Shown here piece by piece: positions 1 to 4,852 of a stretch of DNA of 6,151 nucleotides. Origin of the DNA: Tepidimicrobium sp. (GTDB lineage Bacteria; Bacillota; Clostridia; Tissierellales; Tepidimicrobiaceae). The translations under genes and the position numbers were made by a program. The notes under the pieces were generated by a model. That model had not been told where the DNA came from, made no database searches, and saw only the letters and a list, made by a program, of their open reading frames with translations. The stretch lies in assembly GCA_012839395.1 (NCBI GenBank), contig DUNJ01000132.1, forward strand, positions 1 to 6,151, read 5' to 3'. Each line of letters starts with the position of its first letter. Position 1 is the stretch's first letter.

Positions 1-254
1 ATTCTTAACCCTTAACTCTTTTTCATAATACCGAAGATATAGTGAAAGGCTATGACATTAGGCTATTGTCTGTATCTTTAATCCCTGAAGTATTAGCATT
101 AATTGATGGTGGAGAATGGGATAGTTTAAATCACAATTAATGCTAATACTTCAGGGATTAAAGATACAGACAATAGCCTAATGTCATAGCCTTTCACTAT
201 ATCTTCGGTATTATTCTGTGCCTTAATAGTATTCTTAACCCTTAACTCTTTTTC
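1..254. repeat. 24-bp direct repeat flanking the inverted repeat (1-24 and 231-254)
   Basis: Bases 1-24 are identical to 231-254 in the same orientation; the match breaks at base 25 versus 255. In the tail gene this stretch encodes EKELRVKN. The left copy starts at the first base of the window, so the identity may extend further outside. Together with the inverted repeat it implies two changes of strand, at 24/25 and at about 133/134. Confidence 0.92.
25..214. repeat. Perfect 81-bp inverted repeat with a 28-base loop
   Basis: Bases 25-105 are the exact reverse complement of 134-214, with no mismatch, around a 28-base loop (106-133). Both arms encode the same stretch of the tail protein, from about TEDIVKGYDI to PEVLALI, one on each strand. 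The loop continues the reading frame only from the left arm. Such a long perfect palindrome inside a structural gene is not an expected phage element and looks like a fold-back junction. Confidence 0.95.
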
Positions 255-419
255 TTCTCCTTCACTAACATAGGCTGTTGCCTCTGCTTCACTATAGACA
301 TCTGTCAATGTGTAAATTTTTGGTATATCTTCCTCTGTTTCTATATCCACCCTAACTATATTTGCTAAAGGAAATTCTATTGGTGTTGTTGCAAATAACT
401 GTAAATTCATATTCTTCAC
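126..419 (-). pseudogene. Probable major tail (tube) protein, 3' end destroyed or artefactually cut
   Basis: The open frame begins MKNMNLQLFATT, a start common among Firmicute phage tail and head structural proteins. It continues through YTLTDVYSEAEATAYVSEGEEKELRVKN and TEDIVKGYDI to PEVLALI, and then ends abruptly in Val-Ile-stop (97 residues). The cut falls exactly where the inverted repeat's central loop begins. The loop read in the opposite direction continues the same frame as LIDGGEWDSL, and from memory LxLIDGG is what follows PEV(L/M) in related tail proteins. The real protein is therefore probably longer and the ending seen here belongs to a fold-back. Position after the terminator-like gene supports a tail-tube role. 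If the window start is an assembly artifact, this gene is intact in the phage. Confidence 0.6.
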
Positions 420-421
420 TT

Positions 422-769
422 TTATCCCTCCAATTTCTTCTGGATAATATATTCAATACTCATAGTGTACGCTTCCTTTTTATCATCAACTATAACAGGT
501 GTTTCATTCCCTGTCTTTCTTAAATTTTCTAATTCCTTCATAGCTGCCCTTATTTCCACTGCATATGGTTTTACTTGTATATAACTGTTTAGAGGTACAA
601 ACAATATTATATCTATAAGCTTGTATCCTAGCCTATTCGTATTAAAATAAGGCACTTGGTTATTCTCCTTTATTATGCAATATTTTTCCTCACAAATTCC
701 CTTATGCTGTCCAGGTGGAAATGGGTTAAGATTTTTCTCTTTAAGTTTATCAAATATAACTTTCCACAT
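422..769 (-). CDS. Tail terminator / tail-completion protein (SPP1 gp17-like position)
   Basis: A 115-residue protein with an N-terminal helix (MWKVIFDKLKEK), a Pro-rich HKGICEEKYCIIK segment, a hydrophobic strand pair around LIDIILFVPLNSYIQV, a helix AVEIRAAMKELENLRKTG, and a final VIVDDKKEAYTMSIEYIIQKK strand. The strand-helix-strand order and length fit phage tail terminator proteins, which cap the tail tube and join it to the neck. The sequence alone is not decisive and the call leans on position, between an HK97 gp10-like and a tail-tube-like gene. The ATG at 769 has GAGG about 4 bases upstream. It has two Cys (C26, C31), too few to suggest a zinc site. Confidence 0.6.
   Translation of the reverse strand: MWKVIFDKLKEKNLNPFPPGQHKGICEEKYCIIKENNQVPYFNTNRLGYKLIDIILFVPLNSYIQVKPYAVEIRAAMKELENLRKTGNETPVIVDDKKEAYTMSIEYIIQKKLEG
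425..431 (-). promoter_or_regulatory. Ribosome site deciding a GTG start for the tail gene
   Basis: GGAGGGA on the minus strand ends 5 bases before a GTG at 419 and 14 bases before the ATG at 410. The spacing favours the GTG, adding the residues MKN before MNLQLFA. The site lies inside the last codons of the upstream gene. Confidence 0.6.
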
Positions 770-1102
770 CTACCTCACCAGCCTTTGATACCCTCTTAAT
801 ACCTCTGGTGTAAATTTATCTATTGTAGGCTTTAATATTGCATACTTTTTTTCATGTGCTAATTCCAAATAAACTGAATAATCCATATTCCCACTCAAGG
901 TTATTACTGCATTGTAATTCCTCCATGCAAAATCACCTAAAATACTATTTCTAGCCGCCCCCGTTCTATCCTGCCAAGGTGCATTTCTCTTTGCATCTCT
1001 TTCCATTTTCTTTGCTGCTGTTTGCCCATACAACCCTATAGCCGCTTTTACTTTCCTTTCTACATTTCTAGGATTAAAATTATTTTTTATCTTTATGCTC
1101 AT
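770..1102 (-). CDS. HK97 gp10-like neck/tail completion protein
   Basis: A 110-residue protein showing the HK97 gp10-like pattern: a basic helix with AAKKMERDAKRNAPWQDRTGAARNSI (residues about 30-54), an ITLSG segment, then DYSVYLELAHEKKYAILKPTIDKF. The elements A-P-x-x-D-R-T-G-x-A-R-x-S-I and Y-x-x-Y-L-E...K-Y-A-I-L-x-P-T are the family hallmarks. These proteins act between head closure and tail terminator during head-tail joining. The ATG overlaps the preceding stop by four bases (ATGA), with GGAAGTGG upstream, and its own stop directly abuts the next start with no gap, so translation is probably coupled throughout this group. Confidence 0.85.
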   Translation of the reverse strand: MSIKIKNNFNPRNVERKVKAAIGLYGQTAAKKMERDAKRNAPWQDRTGAARNSILGDFAWRNYNAVITLSGNMDYSVYLELAHEKKYAILKPTIDKFTPEVLRGYQRLVR

Positions 1103-1449
1103 GCAACCACTTCCAGTTCAATCTGTTTGCAAATGTCAAAATAATTTTCTACAAATAATACTCTATATGTCTTTCCTTCATGTTCAAATGTATCCTTTTC
1201 TCTTATATCTGCGTCATGCAAAGCTAATATTTTTGTTACCTCTACCCCAACATAGGTAGTACCATAATTGGATTTTACTTCCCTTCTTGCCTTCTTTTCA
1301 TAAAACCTTATTGTTTCAGTTATTTCTACATCTTCTATTATCTCCCCACCATACCCATCATCTATTTTTTCTTTCCTTTTGATTGTGATAGTAGAAGGGT
1401 TTGCAGCAATAAGCTTTTCTATATACTTCCTATAATATCTCTTGTTCAT
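1099..1449 (-). CDS. Head-closure / head-tail joining protein (SPP1 gp16-like)
   Basis: A 116-residue, strand-rich protein. It opens with a short basic helix, then TITIKRKEKIDDGYGGEIIEDVEITETIRFY, a GTTYVGVEVTKILAL segment and finally DTFEHEGKTYRVLFVENYFDICKQIELEVV. The closing pattern of a Gly before YRV and paired strands is typical of the phage head-tail joining family that closes the DNA channel below the adaptor. Order (connector before, HK97 gp10-like after) agrees. The ATG at 1449 lies inside the end of the connector gene, with GGTGG upstream as a modest ribosome site. The stop TGA overlaps the next start as ATGA. Confident as a neck protein, less so on the exact subfamily. Confidence 0.7.
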   Translation of the reverse strand: MNKRYYRKYIEKLIAANPSTITIKRKEKIDDGYGGEIIEDVEITETIRFYEKKARREVKSNYGTTYVGVEVTKILALHDADIREKDTFEHEGKTYRVLFVENYFDICKQIELEVVA

Positions 1450-1708
1450 CTGCTCTTACCACCACCCCTGTATGGCTCTTCCTATATCCACTTGCTAGCA
1501 TAAGGAAATAATCCCTAGGACTGGGTATAATAATATCTCCTAATTTCATTTCTTCAATTCCTGCTTTTCTAATACATAATTCCTTAGCAATGCTTTCAAG
1601 TGTAACACCATACTCTACATCAATTTCATCAATCCTGCTCTGCAAATATTCATCTGTGAAATAAGGGTAATTTTCTTCATCTATCATAGTTTTTAATTTT
1701 TCTAACAT
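1430..1708 (-). CDS. Head-tail connector (adaptor, SPP1 gp15-like position)
   Basis: A 92-residue protein that is mostly helical: MLEKLKTMIDEE, YFTDEYLQSRIDE, YGVTLESIAKELCIRKAG, then PRDYFLMLASGYRKS. It sits where Gram-positive phages encode the adaptor ring protein that docks on the portal, between the capsid group and the head-closure gene. The LEKLKxxIDEE opening and helical make-up fit that group, but the sequence match is weak, so the role rests largely on gene order. The ATG at 1708 is preceded by GAGGGGTGA, whose last bases include the stop of the upstream gene, a 4-base gap. Its 3' end overlaps the next gene by 20 bases, suggesting translational coupling. Confidence 0.65.
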   Translation of the reverse strand: MLEKLKTMIDEENYPYFTDEYLQSRIDEIDVEYGVTLESIAKELCIRKAGIEEMKLGDIIIPSPRDYFLMLASGYRKSHTGVVVRADEQEIL

Positions 1709-1712
1709 TTAA

Positions 1713-1964
1713 TCACCCCTCAAGGGTTTTAATTAATTCTGCCTTTCTCATATCGGAATACCCTTCTATACCTTTTTCTGCTGCCATTTTTCTTAATTCT
1801 GCTACTGTTAATTCTTCCAATTTCTTTTCCTCTACTACCTTATAACCTTTATTTTTAAACCATTGTATAAGCCACTTATCTTCTGTTTCACCGACACCAT
1901 TTGAAAAAGATACACCGGCTGTTACACCGGCATATCCTTTATTAGGTGCGTATATTTTTGCCAA
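1713..1964 (-). CDS. Small HeH/LEM-domain phage head protein, paralogue of the neighbouring Ig-like protein
   Basis: An 83-residue protein from the TTG at 1964. The N-terminal part (AKIYAPNKGY, GVTAGVSFSNGVGET, WFKNKGYKVVE) follows the same pattern as the first 46 residues of the upstream Ig-like protein: an aromatic-rich GVxFxxG segment and then a W/F-x-x-(K/R)GY(K/T)VV ending. The C-terminal part, LTVAELRKMAAEKGIEGYSDMRKAELIKTLEG, fits the HeH/LEM helix-extended-helix domain (also similar to SAP and Rho-N) common in phage proteins at this locus. It probably belongs to the head or neck surface, or links capsid and connector genes; no activity is evident. The gene is AT-rich, unlike its paralogue, so the compositional border runs between the two. 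An alternative start is the GTG at 1973, three residues longer. Confidence 0.8.
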   Translation of the reverse strand: MAKIYAPNKGYAGVTAGVSFSNGVGETEDKWLIQWFKNKGYKVVEEKKLEELTVAELRKMAAEKGIEGYSDMRKAELIKTLEG

Positions 1965-1972
1965 TATACTCA

Positions 1973-1977
1973 CTCCT
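1973..1977 (-). promoter_or_regulatory. Ribosome site that places the HeH/LEM gene start at TTG (1964)
   Basis: AGGAG on the minus strand lies 8 bases before a TTG at 1964-1962. The longer reading frame would begin at a GTG at 1973 that sits inside this same site and so could not use it. The TTG start gives (M)AKIYAP, matching the MARIYSP start of the neighbouring paralogue. Confidence 0.75.
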
Positions 1978-2551
1978 AAGATGATGCTATAACTACTTCT
2001 ACCGTCGCCGTTGAGTTTGCTGTATTAGCAAAAGGCGTTGGTATAGTTCCCAGTGTCGCCGTGAAGGTGTATTTACCTGCCACGCCTTTATTATATGTGT
2101 CCGTGTCTGCCCAAGATTCAACCGGCACTGTCGCCTTTGCCCCGCCTTCAAATGTGGCGGTTACAAAGGCAGGTAATACCGCTTTTACTGCGGCGGCATC
2201 GTCAAACACCGGCTCGGCTACAGTTCCTCCGTCAATGTCAGGGATTGCGTCAAATGCTGTTATTTCGATTTTCATAAGTGTTATTAAAGCTGTTTCGATT
2301 GCCGCAACTAATTGAGCTTTTGTCATCTCTGCCGGGTCTATACCGGCATATGGGGCAAAGGTCGCAAGTGTTTCATATGGTAGATAGTCCCAAGGTGAAA
2401 GTGTATCCGAACCGGGCACTACTGTATAACCTCTTGCCGTAAACCATGCCCTAGTGGTAAGGTCTGCATCAGGCACGGCAGCAGCTCCATAGAAAAAGTC
2501 TACGCCATAGTCGCAACTATGACCATAGTGTGGAGAATATATTCTTGCCAT
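1976..2551 (-). CDS. Probable capsid decoration / head fibre protein with HeH-LEM-like and Ig-like domains
   Basis: A 191-residue protein in three parts. Residues 1-46 (MARIYSPHYG, then YGVDFFYGAAA and AWFTARGYTVV) parallel the N-terminus of the next gene. Residues 52-90 (YETLATFAPYAGI, MTKAQLVAAIETAL) resemble a diverged HeH/LEM or Rho-N-like helical domain. Residues 93-191 look like a bacterial Ig-like domain of the kind repeated in clostridial surface proteins (ITAFDAIPDIDGGTV, a VPVESW strand, GVAGKYTFTATLGTIP, a final TATVEVVI strand). The join at Met93 has no ribosome site, so I read one fused protein. Ig-like domains on phage heads are known to bind carbohydrates or mucus, so a surface-exposed decoration role is likely but inferred. 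GC is high (45-62% in sampled lines), matching the capsid gene and not the next gene. Confidence 0.75.
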   Translation of the reverse strand: MARIYSPHYGHSCDYGVDFFYGAAAVPDADLTTRAWFTARGYTVVPGSDTLSPWDYLPYETLATFAPYAGIDPAEMTKAQLVAAIETALITLMKIEITAFDAIPDIDGGTVAEPVFDDAAAVKAVLPAFVTATFEGGAKATVPVESWADTDTYNKGVAGKYTFTATLGTIPTPFANTANSTATVEVVIASS

Positions 2552-2558
2552 TGGCTTT

Positions 2559-2566
2559 ACCTCCTT
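2559..2566 (-). promoter_or_regulatory. Strong ribosome binding site of the Ig-like decoration gene
   Basis: AAGGAGGT on the minus strand, 7 bases before the ATG at 2551 and overlapping the capsid stop codon. Its strength, close to that of the capsid gene, suggests that the protein is made in large amounts, as a capsid decoration protein would be. Confidence 0.75.
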
Positions 2567-3557
2567 ATTTTACTTTGATGTTCCTAAGAACACCTGCCGC
2601 CCGTGTTGCCTTCAATACAACTGCGCCCACCATCTCAACTTCACCTTTTTTGACTGCTCCGGGCTGTGTGAAGTCGGGGAGGTAGGTTTTGATGATTTTG
2701 TTTCCGGTTACAGTTGCGCCGTGAAAACCGTCAAGGCCAAGTCTGACGGCGTATAGGTCTGTGAGGCCTGTCACTACATCGGTGCCGTTGGGTTTTCTGG
2801 TGTCAACGATAGGCACTGTTGGAATAGTGGCTTTGTTTGCGTCTACGTAGTATTCGAGGTCTACCAATGGGATGCTGTCGTATGCGTCTACCTTTCTACC
2901 AAAGGCATCTTCGGATTGTGTGAGATACCCTGCCCGTCTTGCTACCGCTTTTATCTTTGTCATTAGCTTTGAGTTTCCAAGCAGGAAAGTTGGCCTTCCG
3001 TCAAGCTCTGACAAAAAGTCGTCGAGGTCGTCCATAAAGGCTTTGTAGTTTGTGTCGAGTGCTGTAGAATCGGAAAGGTCGACATACGCATCTTTGCCAA
3101 TTTCCGTTGAGCTACCCACAAGGGCTTTATCCAAGCCATCAAAGGCCTTTGCATCTACGGCACTATCGCCGTTTATAACGGTATAGTGGAATAGATTTGT
3201 TGCGGCTTTGATTTTCTGGTTTAGCTGGAAACCAACTTCATCTATTGCACCGCTGGTTTCGGCAATAACTCGGTCAATCTCAAAAGCACCACCAAAAATT
3301 TTAAGAGTGGCTGTGAAAGCCTGTCTGTCGGCTTCTTGTGCTTGATATTCTTTATTGATTTCTCTGAACCCTGCTAAGGCGGGAGTTTTAAGCCTTACAT
3401 ACCCGTAGGTAAGTGTGCTTCCACCTGTGCCGGGGGAAACTGTGTCGTCAAATATCATTCTATTCAATAGCATAGAACCTCGTCTAAATTCATCTATGAC
3501 TTGTTGGTCAACCTTATCTGCCATACCTACTTTTGCTTCTTCAAGTGTAATAGCCAT
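2565..3557 (-). CDS. Major capsid protein (HK97-like fold, by family resemblance)
   Basis: A 330-residue shell subunit of the phage head, encoded directly after the scaffold gene. Recognisable parts are an N-terminal helical arm (residues 1-40), a VSPGTGGSTLTYGYVRL strand segment, EADRQAFTATLKIFGGAFEIDRV as in the spine/E-loop region of many Firmicute phage capsid proteins, a central GRPTFLLGNSKLMTKIK segment, and a late DLYAVRLGLDGFHG followed by a C-terminal strand ending GVLRNIKVK. Length is normal for capsid proteins without a long delta domain, consistent with use of a separate scaffold. The ATG at 3557 has a near-perfect ribosome site. The gene is clearly richer in GC (40-53% in sampled lines) than the scaffold gene beside it (about 28%) and uses G/C-ending codons, pointing to a different origin by module exchange. 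Confidence 0.88.
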   Translation of the reverse strand: MAITLEEAKVGMADKVDQQVIDEFRRGSMLLNRMIFDDTVSPGTGGSTLTYGYVRLKTPALAGFREINKEYQAQEADRQAFTATLKIFGGAFEIDRVIAETSGAIDEVGFQLNQKIKAATNLFHYTVINGDSAVDAKAFDGLDKALVGSSTEIGKDAYVDLSDSTALDTNYKAFMDDLDDFLSELDGRPTFLLGNSKLMTKIKAVARRAGYLTQSEDAFGRKVDAYDSIPLVDLEYYVDANKATIPTVPIVDTRKPNGTDVVTGLTDLYAVRLGLDGFHGATVTGNKIIKTYLPDFTQPGAVKKGEVEMVGAVVLKATRAAGVLRNIKVK

Positions 3558-3565
3558 CTTTCATT

Positions 3566-3572
3566 CCTCCTT
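3566..3572 (-). promoter_or_regulatory. Strong ribosome binding site of the major capsid gene
   Basis: On the minus strand AAGGAGG lies 8 bases before the capsid ATG and shares its first bases with the scaffold stop codon TAA. It is a full anti-16S match and fits the high expression needed for a capsid protein. The arrangement also suggests translational coupling with the scaffold gene. Confidence 0.8.
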
Positions 3573-4131
3573 AACTCTCTTTATAATGTTGGCTTAATGC
3601 GTCTTTTAAATTTTCTACTTTTGTTTCTATTCCTTTTCTAGGTGGATTACCTTTACTTCCACCTGTCCCTGGCGGCATATCCTCTTTAAACAAGTAAGCT
3701 TTTTCTTCTTTCAACTTTTCAATCTGCTCCTTCAATCCTACTATCTCATCATCTTCAATCTTTACTACTTCACTATCTATATGTGGCAATATATCGTTTA
3801 CATCTCTAGGATTTGCTTTTAATACTTCAAATTTTATTGCATTAGTTTTTCTTAATTTTTTCATTTCCTTTTCCTTATTTTCTATTTCCTTTTCTAAATC
3901 CTCTATTTTTTCAGTTACATCATCATTATCTTTTACCTTATTTTTTAGCTTGCCTAGTTCCTCGTTCAAATCATCTATTTGCTCTTTATATTCATTCTTT
4001 TCAGTATTTACAGTATCAAATTTATCCTTAGGTATCCATCTACCATCATTTACTATGTCAATTTTCTTATCTCCTAGTTTTTCCTCTACCTGCTTAAAAA
4101 GTTCTTCACCTAACAACTCTTTTAAATCCAT
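3571..4131 (-). CDS. Phage capsid scaffold protein (GP20-type minor structural protein)
   Basis: A 186-residue protein with the usual size and layout of the Phage minor structural protein GP20 (scaffold) family. It has an N-terminal helix with GDGRW-like and IPKDKFDTVN segments (residues about 29-45), a long charged coiled coil (about 45-100, with repeats such as EKIEDLEKEIENKEKEMKKL), and ANPRDVNDILPHID followed by VGLKEQIEKLKEEKAYLFK. The tail is Gly/Pro-rich and basic and ends in a short helix that would be the capsid-binding end. Scaffold proteins guide procapsid assembly and leave before DNA fills the head. The ATG at 4131 follows AAGGAGA. The stop overlaps the start of the capsid gene's ribosome site, and the capsid gene follows directly, as expected. 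Composition is AT-rich, unlike the capsid gene. I see no separate protease gene in the window. Confidence 0.9.
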   Translation of the reverse strand: MDLKELLGEELFKQVEEKLGDKKIDIVNDGRWIPKDKFDTVNTEKNEYKEQIDDLNEELGKLKNKVKDNDDVTEKIEDLEKEIENKEKEMKKLRKTNAIKFEVLKANPRDVNDILPHIDSEVVKIEDDEIVGLKEQIEKLKEEKAYLFKEDMPPGTGGSKGNPPRKGIETKVENLKDALSQHYKES

Positions 4132-4188
4132 TCTTACATTCTCCTTTCCCTCTTGCCTTTTTTACAGGTCGGCACCTGCTCTGTGGTC
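4132..4188 (-). promoter_or_regulatory. Leader region of the scaffold gene with a GC-rich hairpin and ribosome site
   Basis: This is the only non-coding gap of any size in the window. It holds a perfect five-pair hairpin, CAGGT/ACCTG with a four-base loop, at 4165-4178. The short block around it (about 4165-4190) is richer in GC than the flanking DNA. AAAAAGGC at 4162-4155 (minus strand) is complementary to GCCTTTTT at 4220-4213, so a read-through transcript could fold into a longer enclosing stem, whereas one started at the candidate promoter could not. A good ribosome site, AAGGAGA, precedes the scaffold ATG. A regulatory role is inferred from structure only. Confidence 0.35.
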
Positions 4189-4194
4189 TTGTTC

Positions 4195-4223
4195 TTTATA
4201 GCCTACAATACTAAAAAGGCCAA
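4195..4223 (-). promoter_or_regulatory. Possible sigma-A-type promoter for the scaffold/capsid genes
   Basis: On the minus strand TTGGCC (4223-4218) is separated by exactly 17 bases from TATAAA (4200-4195). The boxes match the TTGACA and TATAAT consensus at four and five of six positions. It lies directly downstream of the terminator-like hairpin and about 60 bases upstream of the scaffold start, where an extra promoter for the highly expressed capsid genes would make sense. Chance matches are frequent in AT-rich DNA and late phage genes often depend on one upstream promoter, so this remains a candidate. Confidence 0.4.
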
Positions 4224-4224
4224 T

Positions 4225-4247
4225 AAAAAAGACACCTTTTAAGTGTC
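4225..4247 (-). terminator. Rho-independent terminator-like hairpin after the zinc-ribbon gene
   Basis: Read on the minus strand this is GACACTT, a three-base AAA loop, then AGGTGTC, giving seven pairs including one G-U, followed directly by six T residues (the A run at 4225-4230 on the plus strand). It begins 7 bases past the stop of the zinc-ribbon gene. The stem is short and only moderately GC-rich, so termination may be partial, allowing read-through into the scaffold and capsid genes. The C-A mismatch seen in plus-strand orientation makes it specific for minus-strand transcripts. Confidence 0.6.
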
Positions 4248-4253
4248 CAATGT

Positions 4254-4562
4254 TTATATATAAAAAGCTAATCTTTTCAATATATCCATTTCTTTTTCTA
4301 TCTTATTTTGCAGCTTTGTTATCTCTTGTAACTTCTTATATCCATTCTTAAAATCCTTACCCCTTAACTTGTTATATTCTCCCCTCAAAATCCTAATCTG
4401 CTCCTGTAGGTCTTTTATTTTATCATTAGTATAATAGGCTGTGTATTCCTTTTTACACTTAGGACAAATAAAATACACCCTCTCAATATCATCTTTTATC
4501 TTTTGTGTCCTTATTCTTATTTTAAACTCTTTATTACACTTATCACAATGCACCCTTCTCAT
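4254..4562 (-). CDS. Zinc-ribbon / coiled-coil small phage protein
   Basis: A 102-residue protein. An N-terminal zinc ribbon is formed by CDKC (C6, C9) and CPKC (C33, C36), followed by KEYTAYYTN. From about residue 47 it becomes a heptad-like, Lys/Glu/Leu-rich helix (KDLQEQIRILRGEYNKLRG and onward) that probably forms a coiled coil. Small zinc-ribbon proteins of this layout are common beside MuF genes in Firmicute phages, but I know of no established function; a nucleic-acid-binding or assembly role is a guess. The ATG at 4562 is preceded by AAGGAAGGG at suitable spacing. The stop at 4254 is followed within a few bases by a terminator-like hairpin, so this may be the last gene of the upstream transcription unit. 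Confidence 0.82.
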   Translation of the reverse strand: MRRVHCDKCNKEFKIRIRTQKIKDDIERVYFICPKCKKEYTAYYTNDKIKDLQEQIRILRGEYNKLRGKDFKNGYKKLQEITKLQNKIEKEMDILKRLAFYI

Positions 4563-4574
4563 TGTTACCCTTCC

Positions 4575-4838
4575 TTAAATTAATATATCAAAATCTAATT
4601 CAAGCCCCTCAAATCCTTTATAATTTTCCACCCTACCTCTATACTCTTCTGGCAATCTTTGCCTTTCATTTAAAATCTCAAACAGTTTTTCTAGTTTTTC
4701 CTTTGTATTCTTTATATTGTTAACCTTTTTCGCCTCTCCTTCCTCCAACTCTCCCGTCAACACAATATATTCTTGCAAAGAAAAATCCAAATCTTTTAAT
4801 TCTAATACAAACTCTCTACTAATATCATTAGTAATCAT
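4575..4838 (-). CDS. Small acidic protein of unknown function, downstream of the MuF-metallopeptidase gene
   Basis: I do not recognise a family. The 87-residue protein has 21 Asp/Glu against 13 Lys/Arg, no Cys, no signal peptide and no membrane segment. Its middle (about residues 30-60) is rich in E, K and L and probably helical. The ATG at 4838 lies 14 bases after the stop of the MuF gene, preceded by AAGGGGG as a weak ribosome site, so the two are almost certainly co-transcribed. Position directly after a MuF-effector fusion, small size and negative charge fit an immunity or inhibitor protein, but this is inference from context only. An ordinary small phage accessory gene is an equally simple reading. 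The coding call is supported by gene packing: the next gene starts 12 bases after its stop. Confidence 0.72.
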   Translation of the reverse strand: MITNDISREFVLELKDLDFSLQEYIVLTGELEEGEAKKVNNIKNTKEKLEKLFEILNERQRLPEEYRGRVENYKGFEGLELDFDILI

Positions 4839-4852
4839 TATAAACCCCCTTC

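Larger units (their letters stand above)
1976..3557. other. Higher-GC capsid/decoration segment
   Basis: Sampled 60-base lines inside this segment have about 40-62% GC, while sampled lines in the scaffold, zinc-ribbon, MuF and small HeH genes have about 28%. Both borders coincide with gene borders: the scaffold-capsid junction on the right and the junction of the two HeH-type paralogues on the left. This suggests exchange of a capsid cassette with a phage of a higher-GC host. Values are hand counts on a few lines, not a full profile. Confidence 0.7.

Noticed and set aside
25..214. Long palindrome as a transcription terminator or attachment site
   Set aside because: It is far longer than a terminator, lies within coding sequence on both arms and lacks a T-run; no integrase or tRNA is near.
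2273..2300. Internal start at Met93 of the Ig-like protein as a separate gene
   Set aside because: No Shine-Dalgarno-like sequence precedes it and the frame is continuous, so a fused protein is simpler.
2061..2315. Plus-strand open frame of 84 codons inside the Ig-like gene
   Set aside because: It lies wholly opposite a well-supported minus-strand gene, has low-complexity Ala/Ser/Thr composition and no ribosome site; it is a shadow caused by higher GC.
2963..3154. Second minus-strand frame inside the capsid gene
   Set aside because: Out of frame with the capsid protein, with Met/Trp/Thr-rich junk composition and no ribosome site.
3421..3690. Shared PGTGGS residues in the capsid and scaffold proteins
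   Set aside because: A short Gly-rich match in unrelated contexts (strand turn versus flexible tail), expected by chance.
3950..4201. Plus-strand open frame of 83 codons across the scaffold start and leader
   Set aside because: Ser/Phe-rich translation typical of the antisense of a Lys/Glu-rich coiled coil; no plausible start signal.
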